This document shows positions 1 to 7,630 of a DNA stretch of 25,348 nucleotides, one piece after another (position 1 is the first letter of the stretch; each line of letters opens with the position of its first letter). A program made the translations under genes and the position numbers. Source of the DNA: an uncultured bacterium (GTDB lineage Bacteria; Cyanobacteriota; Vampirovibrionia; Gastranaerophilales; Gastranaerophilaceae); the NCBI GenBank assembly GCA_902475545.1, contig CABRZP010000020.1:1-25348 (forward strand), written 5' to 3'. A model generated the notes under the pieces. It made no database searches and was not told where the DNA came from. It saw nothing but the letters and a program-made list of their open reading frames with translations.

Positions 1-424
1 CTCTGTGGTTTTTAGAACCGTGAGCCATAGGTCCTCTTCCAAAGTTCCATCTTTTTACTGTACCTTGGAAACCTTTACCTATTGATTTACCTGTTACATC
101 AACTTTTTCAACATTTTCTAATACTGAAAGTTCAACTTTATCGCCTACTTTGTAATCTTGAGGATTTTCAACTCTGAATTCTTGAAGATGTCTGTAGTTT
201 GATAAGTTATTTTTCTTGAAATGACCTAATTGAGCTTTTGTCAAGTGTTTTTCTTTAGCTGCAACTGTACCAACTTGGATAGCATTATAGCCATCTGTTT
301 CAACTGTTTTAACTTGAGTTACAACAGTTTCGTCAACTTTGATAACGGTTACAGGAATTGCCAAACCTTGTTCGTCAAAGATTTGAGTCATTCCAACTTT
401 TTTTCCTATTACACCTAGTGTCAT
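1..424 (-). CDS. rplC: 50S ribosomal protein L3, 3' end cut by window edge
   Basis: Ribosomal protein L3, an early-assembling 23S rRNA binding protein close to the peptidyl transferase centre. Reading the minus strand from the ATG at 424-422 gives MTLGVIGKKVGMTQIF, the usual L3 N-terminus, then about 141 codons without a stop. They include the L3 signature region VTGKSIGKGFQGTVKRW and GRGPMAHGSK. The gene runs off the left edge, so roughly the C-terminal third is missing. It follows rpsJ on the same strand, as in S10 operons, but after a 203-base gap instead of the usual few tens of bases. An AGGAAAGG Shine-Dalgarno lies just upstream of the start. Identity is very secure. Confidence 0.95.
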   Translation of the reverse strand, partial: MTLGVIGKKVGMTQIFDEQGLAIPVTVIKVDETVVTQVKTVETDGYNAIQVGTVAAKEKHLTKAQLGHFKKNNLSNYRHLQEFRVENPQDYKVGDKVELSVLENVEKVDVTGKSIGKGFQGTVKRWNFGRGPMAHGSKNHR

Positions 425-627
425 ATTTTACCTTTCCTGCTCGTCCTACTTGGTGCAGGTATTCCTGCCCCTATTTCGGAGTTGCATCTTTCTCTTGCGA
501 GCGCTACTTTTGCTTGCTGTCCTTTTACCTCTGGAGGACTTTCACCTCCCTCCGCACTTACTGCGGGTAGTAGATCACATTATATGCATAATGCTTATTC
601 AATTTTCAAAGACTGGAATCTTAGCAA
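425..627 (-). promoter_or_regulatory. structured rpsJ-rplC intercistronic region, candidate r-protein leader
   Basis: The 203 bases between the rpsJ stop and the rplC start hold no credible ORF and look richer in GC than their surroundings. Three inverted repeats are visible: ccgca/tgcgg around 552-566, ggagg/cctcc around 533-549 (minus-strand loop TGAAAGT), and gcagg/cctgc at 455-468, about 30 bases from the rplC start. Such a spaced, hairpin-rich gap inside an r-protein operon is what an autoregulatory or processing element would look like. No known Rfam family was recognised, so the function is inference. Confidence 0.5.
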
Positions 628-945
628 CTATCTTGCTTCGATATCTACACCAGCCGGTAAATCTAATCTACGTAACTCTTCCATAGTGGCTTGAGTTGGT
701 TCGTAAATATCGATAATGCGTTTATGTGTTCTCATTTCGAAATGTTCACGAGATTTTTTATCTACGTGTGGTGAACGCAATACACAATAAATACGTCTTC
801 TTGTAGGTAAAGGAATAGGGCCAGCTACTTGAGCGTCTGTTCTTTTTGCTGTTTCTACGATTTTTTCAGCAGATACATCAATTAGTTTGTGATCATAAGC
901 TTTCAAACAAACTCTGATTCTGTTTTTCTTAGTGCTGTTTGCCAT
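628..945 (-). CDS. rpsJ: 30S ribosomal protein S10
   Basis: Ribosomal protein S10, a 30S head protein that also acts as NusE in antitermination complexes. The 105-residue product begins MANSTKKNRIRVCLKAYDH and carries the conserved GPIPLPTRRR segment and the SREHFEMRTHKR stretch. Length matches the family (about 100-105). An in-frame ATG two codons earlier (951) was rejected because the AGGA ribosome-binding site lies directly against it, whereas it is 6 bases from the ATG at 945. The gene is first in its operon: a strong promoter lies at 1092-1120 and a terminator separates it from the gene upstream. Minus-strand neighbour downstream is rplC. Confidence 0.97.
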   Translation of the reverse strand: MANSTKKNRIRVCLKAYDHKLIDVSAEKIVETAKRTDAQVAGPIPLPTRRRIYCVLRSPHVDKKSREHFEMRTHKRIIDIYEPTQATMEELRRLDLPAGVDIEAR

Positions 946-1085
946 TTGCATTCCTTTTTCTTTTTCTATGTACTACTTTGCCGATTTTCGAGGAAGATTA
1001 ACTGTTTGACAGTTACCTTGACCGGCACCCCTGAAGTTCGCTATTTAAAAATATATTTCGGATATTTTACTCACTATACTTCAGC
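946..1085 (-). promoter_or_regulatory. S10 operon 5' leader, possibly structured
   Basis: From the predicted transcription start near 1085 to the rpsJ start there is about 140 bases of untranslated leader. It holds an aactgt-ttg-acagtt hairpin at 1000-1014. A possible outer pairing joins gccgg near 1021-1025 to cggc near 980-984, enclosing the hairpin. S10 operon leaders of other bacteria carry L4-responsive regulation, so a regulatory role is plausible, but I recognise no known leader motif. Confidence 0.4.
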
Positions 1086-1091
1086 ATATCT

Positions 1092-1120
1092 ATCTTAGGA
1101 TAAACAAAACACGCTGTCAA
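1092..1120 (-). promoter_or_regulatory. sigma70-type promoter of the S10 operon
   Basis: The minus strand reads TTGACA (1120-1115), 17 bases, TAAGAT (1097-1092). This is a perfect -35 box at ideal spacing from a near-consensus -10. It lies between the terminator of the upstream gene and rpsJ, so it most likely starts the S10 operon. Confidence 0.8.
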
Positions 1121-1164
1121 CCGTGTTTTCCCATGTTTGTTTAGTTTTGTTACAACATAAATTT

Positions 1165-1200
1165 ACTAAAAAGGATTGATTAATTAACCAATCCTTTTAA
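1165..1200 (-). terminator. Rho-independent terminator after the FGM hypothetical gene
   Basis: A 10-bp stem (aaaaggattg at 1169-1178 pairing with caatcctttt at 1189-1198), with further pairing in the AT-rich loop, is followed on the minus strand by TTTTTAG. It begins 14 bases past the stop of the gene ending at 1214. It separates that gene from the S10 promoter. Confidence 0.8.
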
Positions 1201-1213
1201 TCTATATTTCCTG

Positions 1214-1774
1214 CTATAACTCTGTAGGAAAAGCTGATACAATAGTCTTTTCCTTCGCAATTTGTGCATTAATTACGTCATTACCCAGCGTTGCTTCCTT
1301 TGCTGCTATTCGTAAATTGCCAGGAAGACCATTCAATGGATTTCTTAAATCTTTAATAACTGCAAAAAGTATTCTTGGAACATCAACAAATATTCTTCTT
1401 ATTTTTTGCGATAAAGGCAATTTACCGCCATTTGCGTCTCTAGCAGCACTAAGTCTTTCCTTAACTTTTGAACCAACTCTATCTAACTCTAGCTCACATG
1501 TTTTATCAGGACCTATCTCTAGATCACTAGCCATTTTTCTGGCTCGACTAGATTTAGGAACAATTTTAAAAGTACCCTCACCAATATATTCAATATCAAA
1601 ATGATGATTATCCGCTTGCTGTTTCTGCAAAGCTGCTAAAGCTCTTTTAGCTCTTTTACCTGAAGCACCTTGTCCAACATATTCAACAAAATCTTGCATT
1701 TTATCTGCAGAAGGTCTTTTGAATGCCATACCAAAAGAAGTGTTATTCATTTGAACATTGTTTCTAATTTCCAT
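1214..1774 (-). CDS. hypothetical protein with FGM-type N-terminus
   Basis: A 186-residue protein with no function I can assign. The start ATG at 1774 has AAGGAA 9 bases upstream. The N-terminus contains NNTSFGMAFKRPSADKM, resembling a short lead sequence shared by many small uncharacterised proteins of Gastranaerophilales (recalled pattern, not checked). Next comes a basic stretch with GKRAKRALAALQKQQ, then a region rich in charged residues (residues 60-120), and a C-terminal part with LRNPLNGLPGNLRIAAKEA. There is no signal peptide or membrane segment, and the composition suggests a soluble, basic, mostly helical protein. It follows the phosphohexomutase by 75 bases on the same strand and ends at a clear terminator. 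Confidence 0.75.
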   Translation of the reverse strand: MEIRNNVQMNNTSFGMAFKRPSADKMQDFVEYVGQGASGKRAKRALAALQKQQADNHHFDIEYIGEGTFKIVPKSSRARKMASDLEIGPDKTCELELDRVGSKVKERLSAARDANGGKLPLSQKIRRIFVDVPRILFAVIKDLRNPLNGLPGNLRIAAKEATLGNDVINAQIAKEKTIVSAFPTEL

Positions 1775-1849
1775 AGGGGTAAATTCCTTTCATTTATTAC
1801 ACACGCATATTTAAATGTACCTAAATATAAATTTTGCTATGATAGGCAT

Positions 1850-3226
1850 TTATTCTTTTACAAAACTTATAATTTCATCAATTTTATGCTGAGAATCACT
1901 TTCGATATAAATTCTTAAAAGCGGTTCGGTTCCGGACGGACGAACTAAAATCCAAGTTTTATTATCTTCAAGATAAAGTTTTACTCCATCTTTGTAATCT
2001 TTTTTAGAAACTTTCATGCCTGCAACTTCTTCTAACGCTGAAAATTTATCCAACACAGGCTTAACCTCTTCAACATTATCCAGCTTTTTATCAACTCGTG
2101 TATTTATAAAAGTACAACCTACAAAATCATGTAATTCTTTTTGCAATTGAACAAGAGATTTACCCTCATAAGCCATCGCTTCTAATACAAGAAGATTGGC
2201 AAGAATACCGTCTTTTTCAGGAATATGTCCCTGAATACTCAGACCGCCGGATTCTTCACCTGCAATAATCGGGTTATATTTTCGCATAGCTTCGCCGACA
2301 TGCTTAAAACCGACAGGCGTTTCAATAACTTCAACACCTAATTTTTCTGCAATAATATCAAGCATTAAACTTCCGCCAACTGTTTTAACTAATTTCCCGG
2401 AATATTTTTTATTTTTCTTCAAATGCATTAACAAAATTGCAATAATTTCATTCGGAGTAACATATTCTCCGTTTTCGTTAACCACACCAAATCTGTCAGA
2501 ATCACCATCATTTGCAAAACCAACGTAATATTGATGTGATTTAACATATTCAATCATCTCACTCATATATTTAGGTTTTGGTTCAGGCATTCCACCGCCA
2601 AAATTTGTATCATGGAACATGTGAATACTGTCATATTTTATATTATTCATTGATAACAATTTATCAAAATAACCAATACTTGCAGCATACAAACCATCAA
2701 ATATAATATGATTTTTTAAATCTTTTATTCTTGAAAAATCAATAACTTCTTTTATATGTTTAAAATAATTATTTGAGAAATCAGAATAAATTAATTTACC
2801 TTTAATATTAGGATTAAAATCTTTTCCAAAATTTGAAACTATTTCATCTGTAATTTCAGAGGTTGCAGGCCCCGCATAATCCGGAATAAATTTTATCCCA
2901 AGATATTCTGGAGGATTGTGCGATGCAGTAAACATAATTGCACAAGCATCCAAATATTTCGCATTAAAAGCAAGAACTGGTGTCGGGATAACCTTATCAC
3001 TATACAGGACTTTAAATCCTGAATCTCTTAAAATTTCAGCACACTGCATTGAAAATTCTTTTGCCATATTACGAGGGTCATAGCCTATAATTATAGTTTT
3101 ATAAATTCCATAGTTATCAAAAACATATTTACCGATTGCCTTTGATACAATTGCAACATTTTCTTTATTAAAATCTTTACCTACTATAGCTCTCCAGCCA
3201 TCTGTGCCAAATTTAATTTTATCCAT
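1850..3226 (-). CDS. phosphoglucomutase/phosphomannomutase family protein
   Basis: Alpha-D-phosphohexomutase (458 residues, normal length) that moves phosphate between C6 and C1 of a hexose phosphate, feeding sugar-nucleotide and cell-envelope synthesis. All four family landmarks are present. They are the catalytic serine loop TASHNP (Ser about 102), the Mg-binding loop GDSDR (about 241-245), the sugar-binding loop GEESGG (about 323-328), and the phosphate-binding loop RPSGTEP (about 431-437). The N-terminus FGTDGWRAIVGKDF fits the COG1109 branch. Whether glucose, mannose or glucosamine phosphate is preferred cannot be read from the sequence. GAGGG precedes the ATG. It is divergent from pheA, and a TATAAT (3256-3251 on minus) lies in the shared gap, although no good -35 was found for it. 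Confidence 0.93.
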   Translation of the reverse strand: MDKIKFGTDGWRAIVGKDFNKENVAIVSKAIGKYVFDNYGIYKTIIIGYDPRNMAKEFSMQCAEILRDSGFKVLYSDKVIPTPVLAFNAKYLDACAIMFTASHNPPEYLGIKFIPDYAGPATSEITDEIVSNFGKDFNPNIKGKLIYSDFSNNYFKHIKEVIDFSRIKDLKNHIIFDGLYAASIGYFDKLLSMNNIKYDSIHMFHDTNFGGGMPEPKPKYMSEMIEYVKSHQYYVGFANDGDSDRFGVVNENGEYVTPNEIIAILLMHLKKNKKYSGKLVKTVGGSLMLDIIAEKLGVEVIETPVGFKHVGEAMRKYNPIIAGEESGGLSIQGHIPEKDGILANLLVLEAMAYEGKSLVQLQKELHDFVGCTFINTRVDKKLDNVEEVKPVLDKFSALEEVAGMKVSKKDYKDGVKLYLEDNKTWILVRPSGTEPLLRIYIESDSQHKIDEIISFVKE

Positions 3227-3257
3227 TTAACCCTCTTTTTCACTGCTAATATTATAT

Positions 3258-3286
3258 ATTCTGAAACAAGTTCAGAATGACATTTT
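3258..3286 (+). repeat. dispersed palindromic element, copy A
   Basis: A perfect 8-bp inverted repeat, attctgaa-acaag-ttcagaat (3258-3278), is followed by gacattt. Related copies lie in other intergenic gaps of this window (4211, 17079, 17113, 23368). Copy A sits exactly in the divergent gap between the phosphohexomutase and pheA. Confidence 0.75.
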
Positions 3287-3305
3287 AAAATATTTCTGTT
3301 ATAAT
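3277..3305 (+). promoter_or_regulatory. promoter of pheA, -35 inside a repeat element
   Basis: ATGACA (3277-3282), 17 bases, TATAAT (3300-3305), 26 bases before the pheA ATG. The -10 is consensus. The -35 is formed by the tail of the palindromic repeat copy A. Confidence 0.65.
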
Positions 3306-3331
3306 TTTACTAAATATATGGAGTTAAGTAA

Positions 3332-4198
3332 ATGGTAAATTTTGAGTCGATTAGAAATATTGCATACCTGGAACCACAATATTCGTTTTCTGAAATGGCA
3401 AAAGATGAATTTTGCAGAATTCATAAATTGCAATGTTTTTCAACACCATTAACAACAATTAAACAAATTGTAGATTATGTTGCACAAAATCCGGATACCG
3501 TGGGTGTCTTACCGGTAGAGAACACTTTAGACGGCACAATCAGAGAATCTCTGGATTACCTGATGCTTTCTCAAAATCCAAATATCAAAATTATATCAGA
3601 ATTAATATTACCAATAGAATTCTGCCTTTTATCAAAAACAACTGAGTTTTACAGCATAACAGGACTCATTGCAACTCCACGCCTTATAGGAAAATGCCAC
3701 GAATTTATACAAAATGAACTTCCAAGAAATCTAAACCTGATTGAAGCACCAACAATGCTTGAATCTGCAAATGATTTAAGAAATCACAACCTGACTTATG
3801 CTTCAATAGGAAATCGAAAAATTGCGGAATCTTGTATGTTGAATATTTTGAAAGAAAATATACATGACGATAAAAATAACAAAACAAGATATGTTTTAAT
3901 TGGAGACATTGAAACAAAACCAACAGGCAAAGATAAAACAACAATTGCATTTAGAACAAGTAATACTCCGGGTGCATTATTAGAAATATTGAAAATTTTC
4001 TTGGAACACGGAATCAATCTTTCATATATTTCATCAAGACCATCTAAAGTCGAACCCGATAAATATATTTTTATAGTCAACTTTGACGGACATCTGCAAG
4101 GCTCAAATATGCTCAATGCAATAAATGAAATCAAACCAAAGACTTCCTTCTTCAGGTACCTTGGTTCTTATAAAATTGGACAAATTTGCAATTTATAA
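3332..4198 (+). CDS. pheA: prephenate dehydratase
   Basis: Converts prephenate to phenylpyruvate, the committed step of phenylalanine synthesis. The product has 288 residues, typical of monofunctional bacterial enzymes. The catalytic domain starts with the AYLEPQYSFSE segment and has GVLPVENTLDGTIRESLD (family GVVPVENSxxG) and a TRY in NNKTRYVLIGD, matching the catalytic T-R-F motif with Tyr for Phe. A C-terminal ACT domain (about residues 207-285) contains NTPGALLEIL and ISSRPSK, the place where phenylalanine binds for feedback inhibition. In most relatives the latter reads ESRP, so here Ser replaces Glu. GGAG lies 8 bases before the ATG. There is no fused chorismate mutase. It converges with the M48 gene with no clear terminator between them. 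Confidence 0.93.
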   Translation: MVNFESIRNIAYLEPQYSFSEMAKDEFCRIHKLQCFSTPLTTIKQIVDYVAQNPDTVGVLPVENTLDGTIRESLDYLMLSQNPNIKIISELILPIEFCLLSKTTEFYSITGLIATPRLIGKCHEFIQNELPRNLNLIEAPTMLESANDLRNHNLTYASIGNRKIAESCMLNILKENIHDDKNNKTRYVLIGDIETKPTGKDKTTIAFRTSNTPGALLEILKIFLEHGINLSYISSRPSKVEPDKYIFIVNFDGHLQGSNMLNAINEIKPKTSFFRYLGSYKIGQICNL

Positions 4199-4210
4199 AG
4201 TTATCAATAG

Positions 4211-4235
4211 AGATTCTGAAACAAGTGCAAAATGA
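4211..4235 (+). repeat. dispersed palindromic element, degenerate copy B
   Basis: agattctgaaacaagtgcaa followed by aatga matches copy A except that the second arm is damaged (tgcaaaat for ttcagaat). It sits between the convergent pheA and M48 genes. Confidence 0.5.
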
Positions 4236-4253
4236 ATAACTGCAATAACAAAA

Positions 4254-5129
4254 CTATAATTGTTCTTTTGGTTTAATTATTTGCAAGGCTCTGTTATAAG
4301 ATTCTGAATTATATCCATTTCGGATAAAATCAGGGTAATTTTGAGCAATATGCTTATAAGCTTTTTTAATACGTTTTGTACCTGACGGATGATCAGAGAA
4401 CAAATCAAAATAATTACCTGAAATTTTATTTAAAATTGAAATTGAAGCAAGTGGATTATAACCCGCTTTTACCATATAATCTATACTTGTTAAATCAGCA
4501 CAAGTTTCTTGACCTCTGGTAAATGTATTATCTGCAAACCCTCCTATCATCGCAGTTGTAACAGCAACGGAAGTTGCAGAATCAGCCGCAGCTTTTTGAG
4601 CTTTTTTAGTTTTTGCCTGAGAGCCTTCTCCAAGTGCAACAAGGACCGCTCCGGTTACTGCAATAACAGAAATAACACCACGTCTTATAACACCTTTTTT
4701 AACATGACTCTTTGAAACATGTCCCATCTCATGCCCGATAACATAAGCCAATTCATCTTCTGTTTCGACATATTTTAACAAACCCTTATACACCGCAATT
4801 TCATCTTTTATGTTGGCGTAAGCATTTGCATCTTCTCTATCCAGAACAATGAATTTTATCTTTTTATCAACATTATTTGCCGTAATTAACTTATTTCCAA
4901 TCCTGTTAATTACATTATATGCATCCTCAGAGGTCCAATTTTCGCAATATTGATGAATATCAACTGCAACACCACCTTGTAATACTGCAGGCTCTGTTTT
5001 AGCTTCTTGTTGCGTTTGACTTTGAGATTCTGTATTGGAATCGATATCAGGTTTTGCTATTGATGGCAGTGACATTAAAGACAATGATGCAAAAAGCAGC
5101 ATAACACTAATTATCTTTTTCATATACAT
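4254..5129 (-). CDS. secreted M48-family metalloprotease
   Basis: Zinc endopeptidase of the M48 (BepA/LoiP-like) type, 291 residues. A Sec signal peptide is clear: basic MYMKK, hydrophobic core IISVMLLFASLSLMSL, and a likely cut after SIA around residue 25-26, so the enzyme acts outside the cytoplasmic membrane. The zinc motif HEMGH is at about 133-137, and the third ligand is probably Glu in GQETCAD (about 208). A hydrophobic stretch at about 151-166 (GVISVIAVTGAVLVAL) is usual near the active site. The family degrades misfolded envelope proteins. Start: ATG at 5129 with AAGGAG 8 bases upstream, and the ATG at 5123 is also possible. The gap to miaB upstream is 29 bases, so the two are probably cotranscribed. 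No TPR domain is present. Confidence 0.9.
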   Translation of the reverse strand: MYMKKIISVMLLFASLSLMSLPSIAKPDIDSNTESQSQTQQEAKTEPAVLQGGVAVDIHQYCENWTSEDAYNVINRIGNKLITANNVDKKIKFIVLDREDANAYANIKDEIAVYKGLLKYVETEDELAYVIGHEMGHVSKSHVKKGVIRRGVISVIAVTGAVLVALGEGSQAKTKKAQKAAADSATSVAVTTAMIGGFADNTFTRGQETCADLTSIDYMVKAGYNPLASISILNKISGNYFDLFSDHPSGTKRIKKAYKHIAQNYPDFIRNGYNSESYNRALQIIKPKEQL

Positions 5130-5158
5130 ATATAAATCTCCTTGGTTAACTTAAGAAG

Positions 5159-6487
5159 TTAATCTATTATTTCGCCGTTTAAATACCAGGTTTTAACTCC
5201 GGTAATTTTTACATTAATAAATTCACCTGTTAAGTCTTTATCGTACGGAATATGAACAATTTTATTATTCCTTGTTCTGCCCGTTATTACATTTTTACCT
5301 TTATGATTTTCAAAATTTTCAACAAGAACTTCCATTTCACGTCCCAAGAATTTTTTATTAGAAGCAAGACAGCACTTTCTGTTTTGTTCATTCAATCTCG
5401 CAAGACGTTCAAATTTTGTATCTTCATCAATATATTTATCAACCCATTTTGCTGCAACAGTTTTTTCTCTAGGAGAATATGCCGCAGTATTAGAATAATC
5501 AAGTCCTAATTCTTCCATTGCAGTAAGTGTTTCAACAAACTGTTCTTCGGTCTCTCCCGGGAAACCTGCAATAAAATCACTTGTAATTGTTACATCAGGA
5601 ACCATATCACGAACTTTTTGAGCAATTTTAAAATACGTTTCTCTATCATATCTACGGTTCATTTTTTTCAAAACTTCACTGCTGCCTGACTGCATAGGAA
5701 TATGGAAATATTCACAAACTTTATCCAGTTCAAGAGTTGTCTGAATAAGTTCATCTGTAATATCTGTCGGATATGAAGTAACAAATCTTATCCTAAACTT
5801 ACCTTCAAGTGCATTAACTTCCCGCAGCAAATCAGCAAGTCTATAATTTCTGTCTTTAAAATCTTTACCATAACTGTCAACATTCTGACCAAGAAGTGTA
5901 ATTTCTTTAAAACCTGAATTTAATGCATCCTTAACTTCCTTTAAAATAGTTTCAGGCAATCTTGAACGCTCACGCCCTCTTGTATACGGAACAATACAAT
6001 ATGTACAGAAATTATTACAGCCTTCTGTTATCGGAATCCAGGCATTTACGGATTTTACACGATTAATTTCATATTTTACGGCTTTATCATCTTCTGTTGC
6101 ATGAGTCTCTTCGCATTCACAGACTTTTTCACCAGCATCAATTGCTTTGATAATTTCCGGCAGCGAATAAATTTTATGAGTTCCAAGAACAAAATCTACA
6201 TAATGTGCACGTTTGAAAATTTGTTCAGCTTTTTGCTGTGCAACACAGCCGCAAAAACCAATTTTCAATTCCGGTCTGGATTTTTTCCATTTACCCCAAG
6301 TGCCTATCAAACTGAATGCTTTATCTTCGCTCAACTGTCTTATTGAACAAGTATTAACCATTAATAAATCCGCTTCTTTTGGATTTTGAGTTTCAACATA
6401 ATCAAAGTTAGAAAGCATACCGAACATTCTTTCGGTATCTGATTTATTCATCTGACAGCCCATTGTTTCTATATAAACTTTTTTCAT
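5159..6487 (-). CDS. miaB: tRNA-2-methylthio-N6-(dimethylallyl)adenosine synthase MiaB
   Basis: Radical-SAM methylthiotransferase that adds the methylthio group to i6A37 of tRNAs reading UNN codons. From the ATG at 6487 the protein has 442 residues. The N-terminal MTTase domain has Cys11 (MGCQMNKSD), Cys47 (NTCSIR) and Cys81 (CGC) for the auxiliary 4Fe-4S cluster. The radical-SAM core has C157-x3-C161-x2-C164 in GCNNFCTYCIVPYTRGRE, and the TRAM domain ends the protein. The open frame continues 77 codons upstream to 6718 but that part is AT-driven, non-homologous and overlaps the divergent gene at 6621, so it was excluded. AAGGAAG lies 3 bases before the chosen ATG. The M48 protease follows 29 bases downstream. 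Confidence 0.97.
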   Translation of the reverse strand: MKKVYIETMGCQMNKSDTERMFGMLSNFDYVETQNPKEADLLMVNTCSIRQLSEDKAFSLIGTWGKWKKSRPELKIGFCGCVAQQKAEQIFKRAHYVDFVLGTHKIYSLPEIIKAIDAGEKVCECEETHATEDDKAVKYEINRVKSVNAWIPITEGCNNFCTYCIVPYTRGRERSRLPETILKEVKDALNSGFKEITLLGQNVDSYGKDFKDRNYRLADLLREVNALEGKFRIRFVTSYPTDITDELIQTTLELDKVCEYFHIPMQSGSSEVLKKMNRRYDRETYFKIAQKVRDMVPDVTITSDFIAGFPGETEEQFVETLTAMEELGLDYSNTAAYSPREKTVAAKWVDKYIDEDTKFERLARLNEQNRKCCLASNKKFLGREMEVLVENFENHKGKNVITGRTRNNKIVHIPYDKDLTGEFINVKITGVKTWYLNGEIID

Positions 6488-6570
6488 TTTCTTCCTTTTC
6501 CTAATATGTATTGTATTATTTAATATTATACAAAAAATAATACAAGTAAAATTAATAATATTTCCATTTA

Positions 6571-6600
6571 TTGACACCATAAATATTTCAAAGCTATAAT
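6571..6600 (+). promoter_or_regulatory. sigma70-type promoter of the UPF0489-like gene
   Basis: TTGACA (6571-6576), 18 bases, TATAAT (6595-6600), 20 bases before the ATG at 6621. Both boxes are perfect consensus. Confidence 0.8.
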
Positions 6601-6620
6601 TTAATAGTTGGAGACTTTTA

Positions 6621-7583
6621 ATGGAAAAATTTAAAATACACCTATTAACATCTGTATCTTTAATAATAACTTTACTGATAGTTGGCAGTATTATATGGTG
6701 CAATTCAAACTCAAACAAAATAAAAACTATCTGTAAAAATTTAAAAATAATAGATGCAAATATTGATCATAATCAGGCACTTGATGTAATAGATTATGCA
6801 AAAGAAAACGGAGTAAAAATCCCCAAAACTATTGTAAACTTCGATACCCACAGCGATATGTATGTATACAAAACTATCAACCCAAAATATGGAGCACATG
6901 TTTACGATTGGTTAAACGAATACTTTGCACAAAATCCAAATGCTGAAGAATTATACTGGGTAATGCCTAAAGAAGAAGCCACGGATAAAGATATGCAAAT
7001 CGAATTTGCTGCAGGTTTTGATGATGAATTATTTGATGTTGTCCAAGGAAATATAATAAAAGATGAAAAACTTGTAAATCCCAATGTGCATCAAATCCCA
7101 TATATTCAATACTTTGTATTGGATAAAAAAACCGCTTATATGAAAGAAGTCGAAAATCAAAAAGAAGCCTCGAAATTTGTAACAAAAAATCCACAATACA
7201 AAACAATTAAAATTATAACTTGCACCGAAAAAACACTTCCTGATTTCAAAAACAGGAATATTATTCTAAGTATTGATTCTGACTATATTAGTAATTCCGG
7301 ATATGACACAACAATCGGATTTTCAAACAATAAAAATGAACAAGAAATAAAAATTGCAATTTCAAAATTACTTTCAACAATCAAAAATAAAAATATCCGC
7401 CCTGAAATAATATCATTAACACTTTCACCTAAATATGTACCGGCGGAAGATGAAGAGCAAATGTATAAATTTATGCAAAAATTTATTAAACATTCAGGGA
7501 AAAAGGATAAAATAACGGAATACACAAGACAGGTAGACAGCCCGAGAATTACAGACAGCAAACCTAAGTATAAAGGATTTTAA
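6621..7583 (+). CDS. membrane-anchored UPF0489-like protein
   Basis: A 320-residue protein with an N-terminal signal anchor (LLTSVSLIITLLIVGSII, about 9-26) and the rest probably outside the membrane. The segment TIVNFDTHSDMYVY, followed by DWLNEYF and ELYWVMP, resembles UPF0489 (C5orf22-like) proteins, whose core has FDSHPD, a Trp and a VxWxxP stretch. A later IILSIDSDYIS fits the second acidic motif. D-x-H-x-D plus D-x-D is reminiscent of metal sites in the arginase/deacetylase fold, which is inference. The biochemical role is unknown. A Cys follows the hydrophobic stretch, but IIWC is not a lipobox, so I do not call it a lipoprotein. GGAG precedes the ATG, a consensus promoter drives it, and a long hairpin ends it, so it appears monocistronic. 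Confidence 0.75.
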   Translation: MEKFKIHLLTSVSLIITLLIVGSIIWCNSNSNKIKTICKNLKIIDANIDHNQALDVIDYAKENGVKIPKTIVNFDTHSDMYVYKTINPKYGAHVYDWLNEYFAQNPNAEELYWVMPKEEATDKDMQIEFAAGFDDELFDVVQGNIIKDEKLVNPNVHQIPYIQYFVLDKKTAYMKEVENQKEASKFVTKNPQYKTIKIITCTEKTLPDFKNRNIILSIDSDYISNSGYDTTIGFSNNKNEQEIKIAISKLLSTIKNKNIRPEIISLTLSPKYVPAEDEEQMYKFMQKFIKHSGKKDKITEYTRQVDSPRITDSKPKYKGF

Positions 7584-7584
7584 T

Positions 7585-7620
7585 AGAATGCCCTTTAGGT
7601 TAAAACCTAAAGGGCATTCT
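7585..7620. terminator. long bidirectional hairpin between convergent genes
   Basis: A perfect 17-base inverted repeat (7585-7601 and 7604-7620, built on gaatgccctttaggtt) starts one base after the UPF0489-like stop and ends 10 bases before the stop of the lipase-like gene. No long T-run follows on either strand, but stem strength and position support transcription termination from both sides. Confidence 0.7.
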
Positions 7621-7630
7621 GATTTAAAAA

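Noticed and set aside
430..570. Group II intron or other large ribozyme remnant in the rpsJ-rplC gap
   Set aside because: Some hairpins superficially resemble intron stems, but no domain V, intron-encoded protein or boundary motifs are visible.
6488..6718. 77-codon upstream extension of miaB
   Set aside because: The extension has no MiaB homology, overlaps the divergent gene and its consensus promoter, and a good Shine-Dalgarno serves the ATG at 6487.
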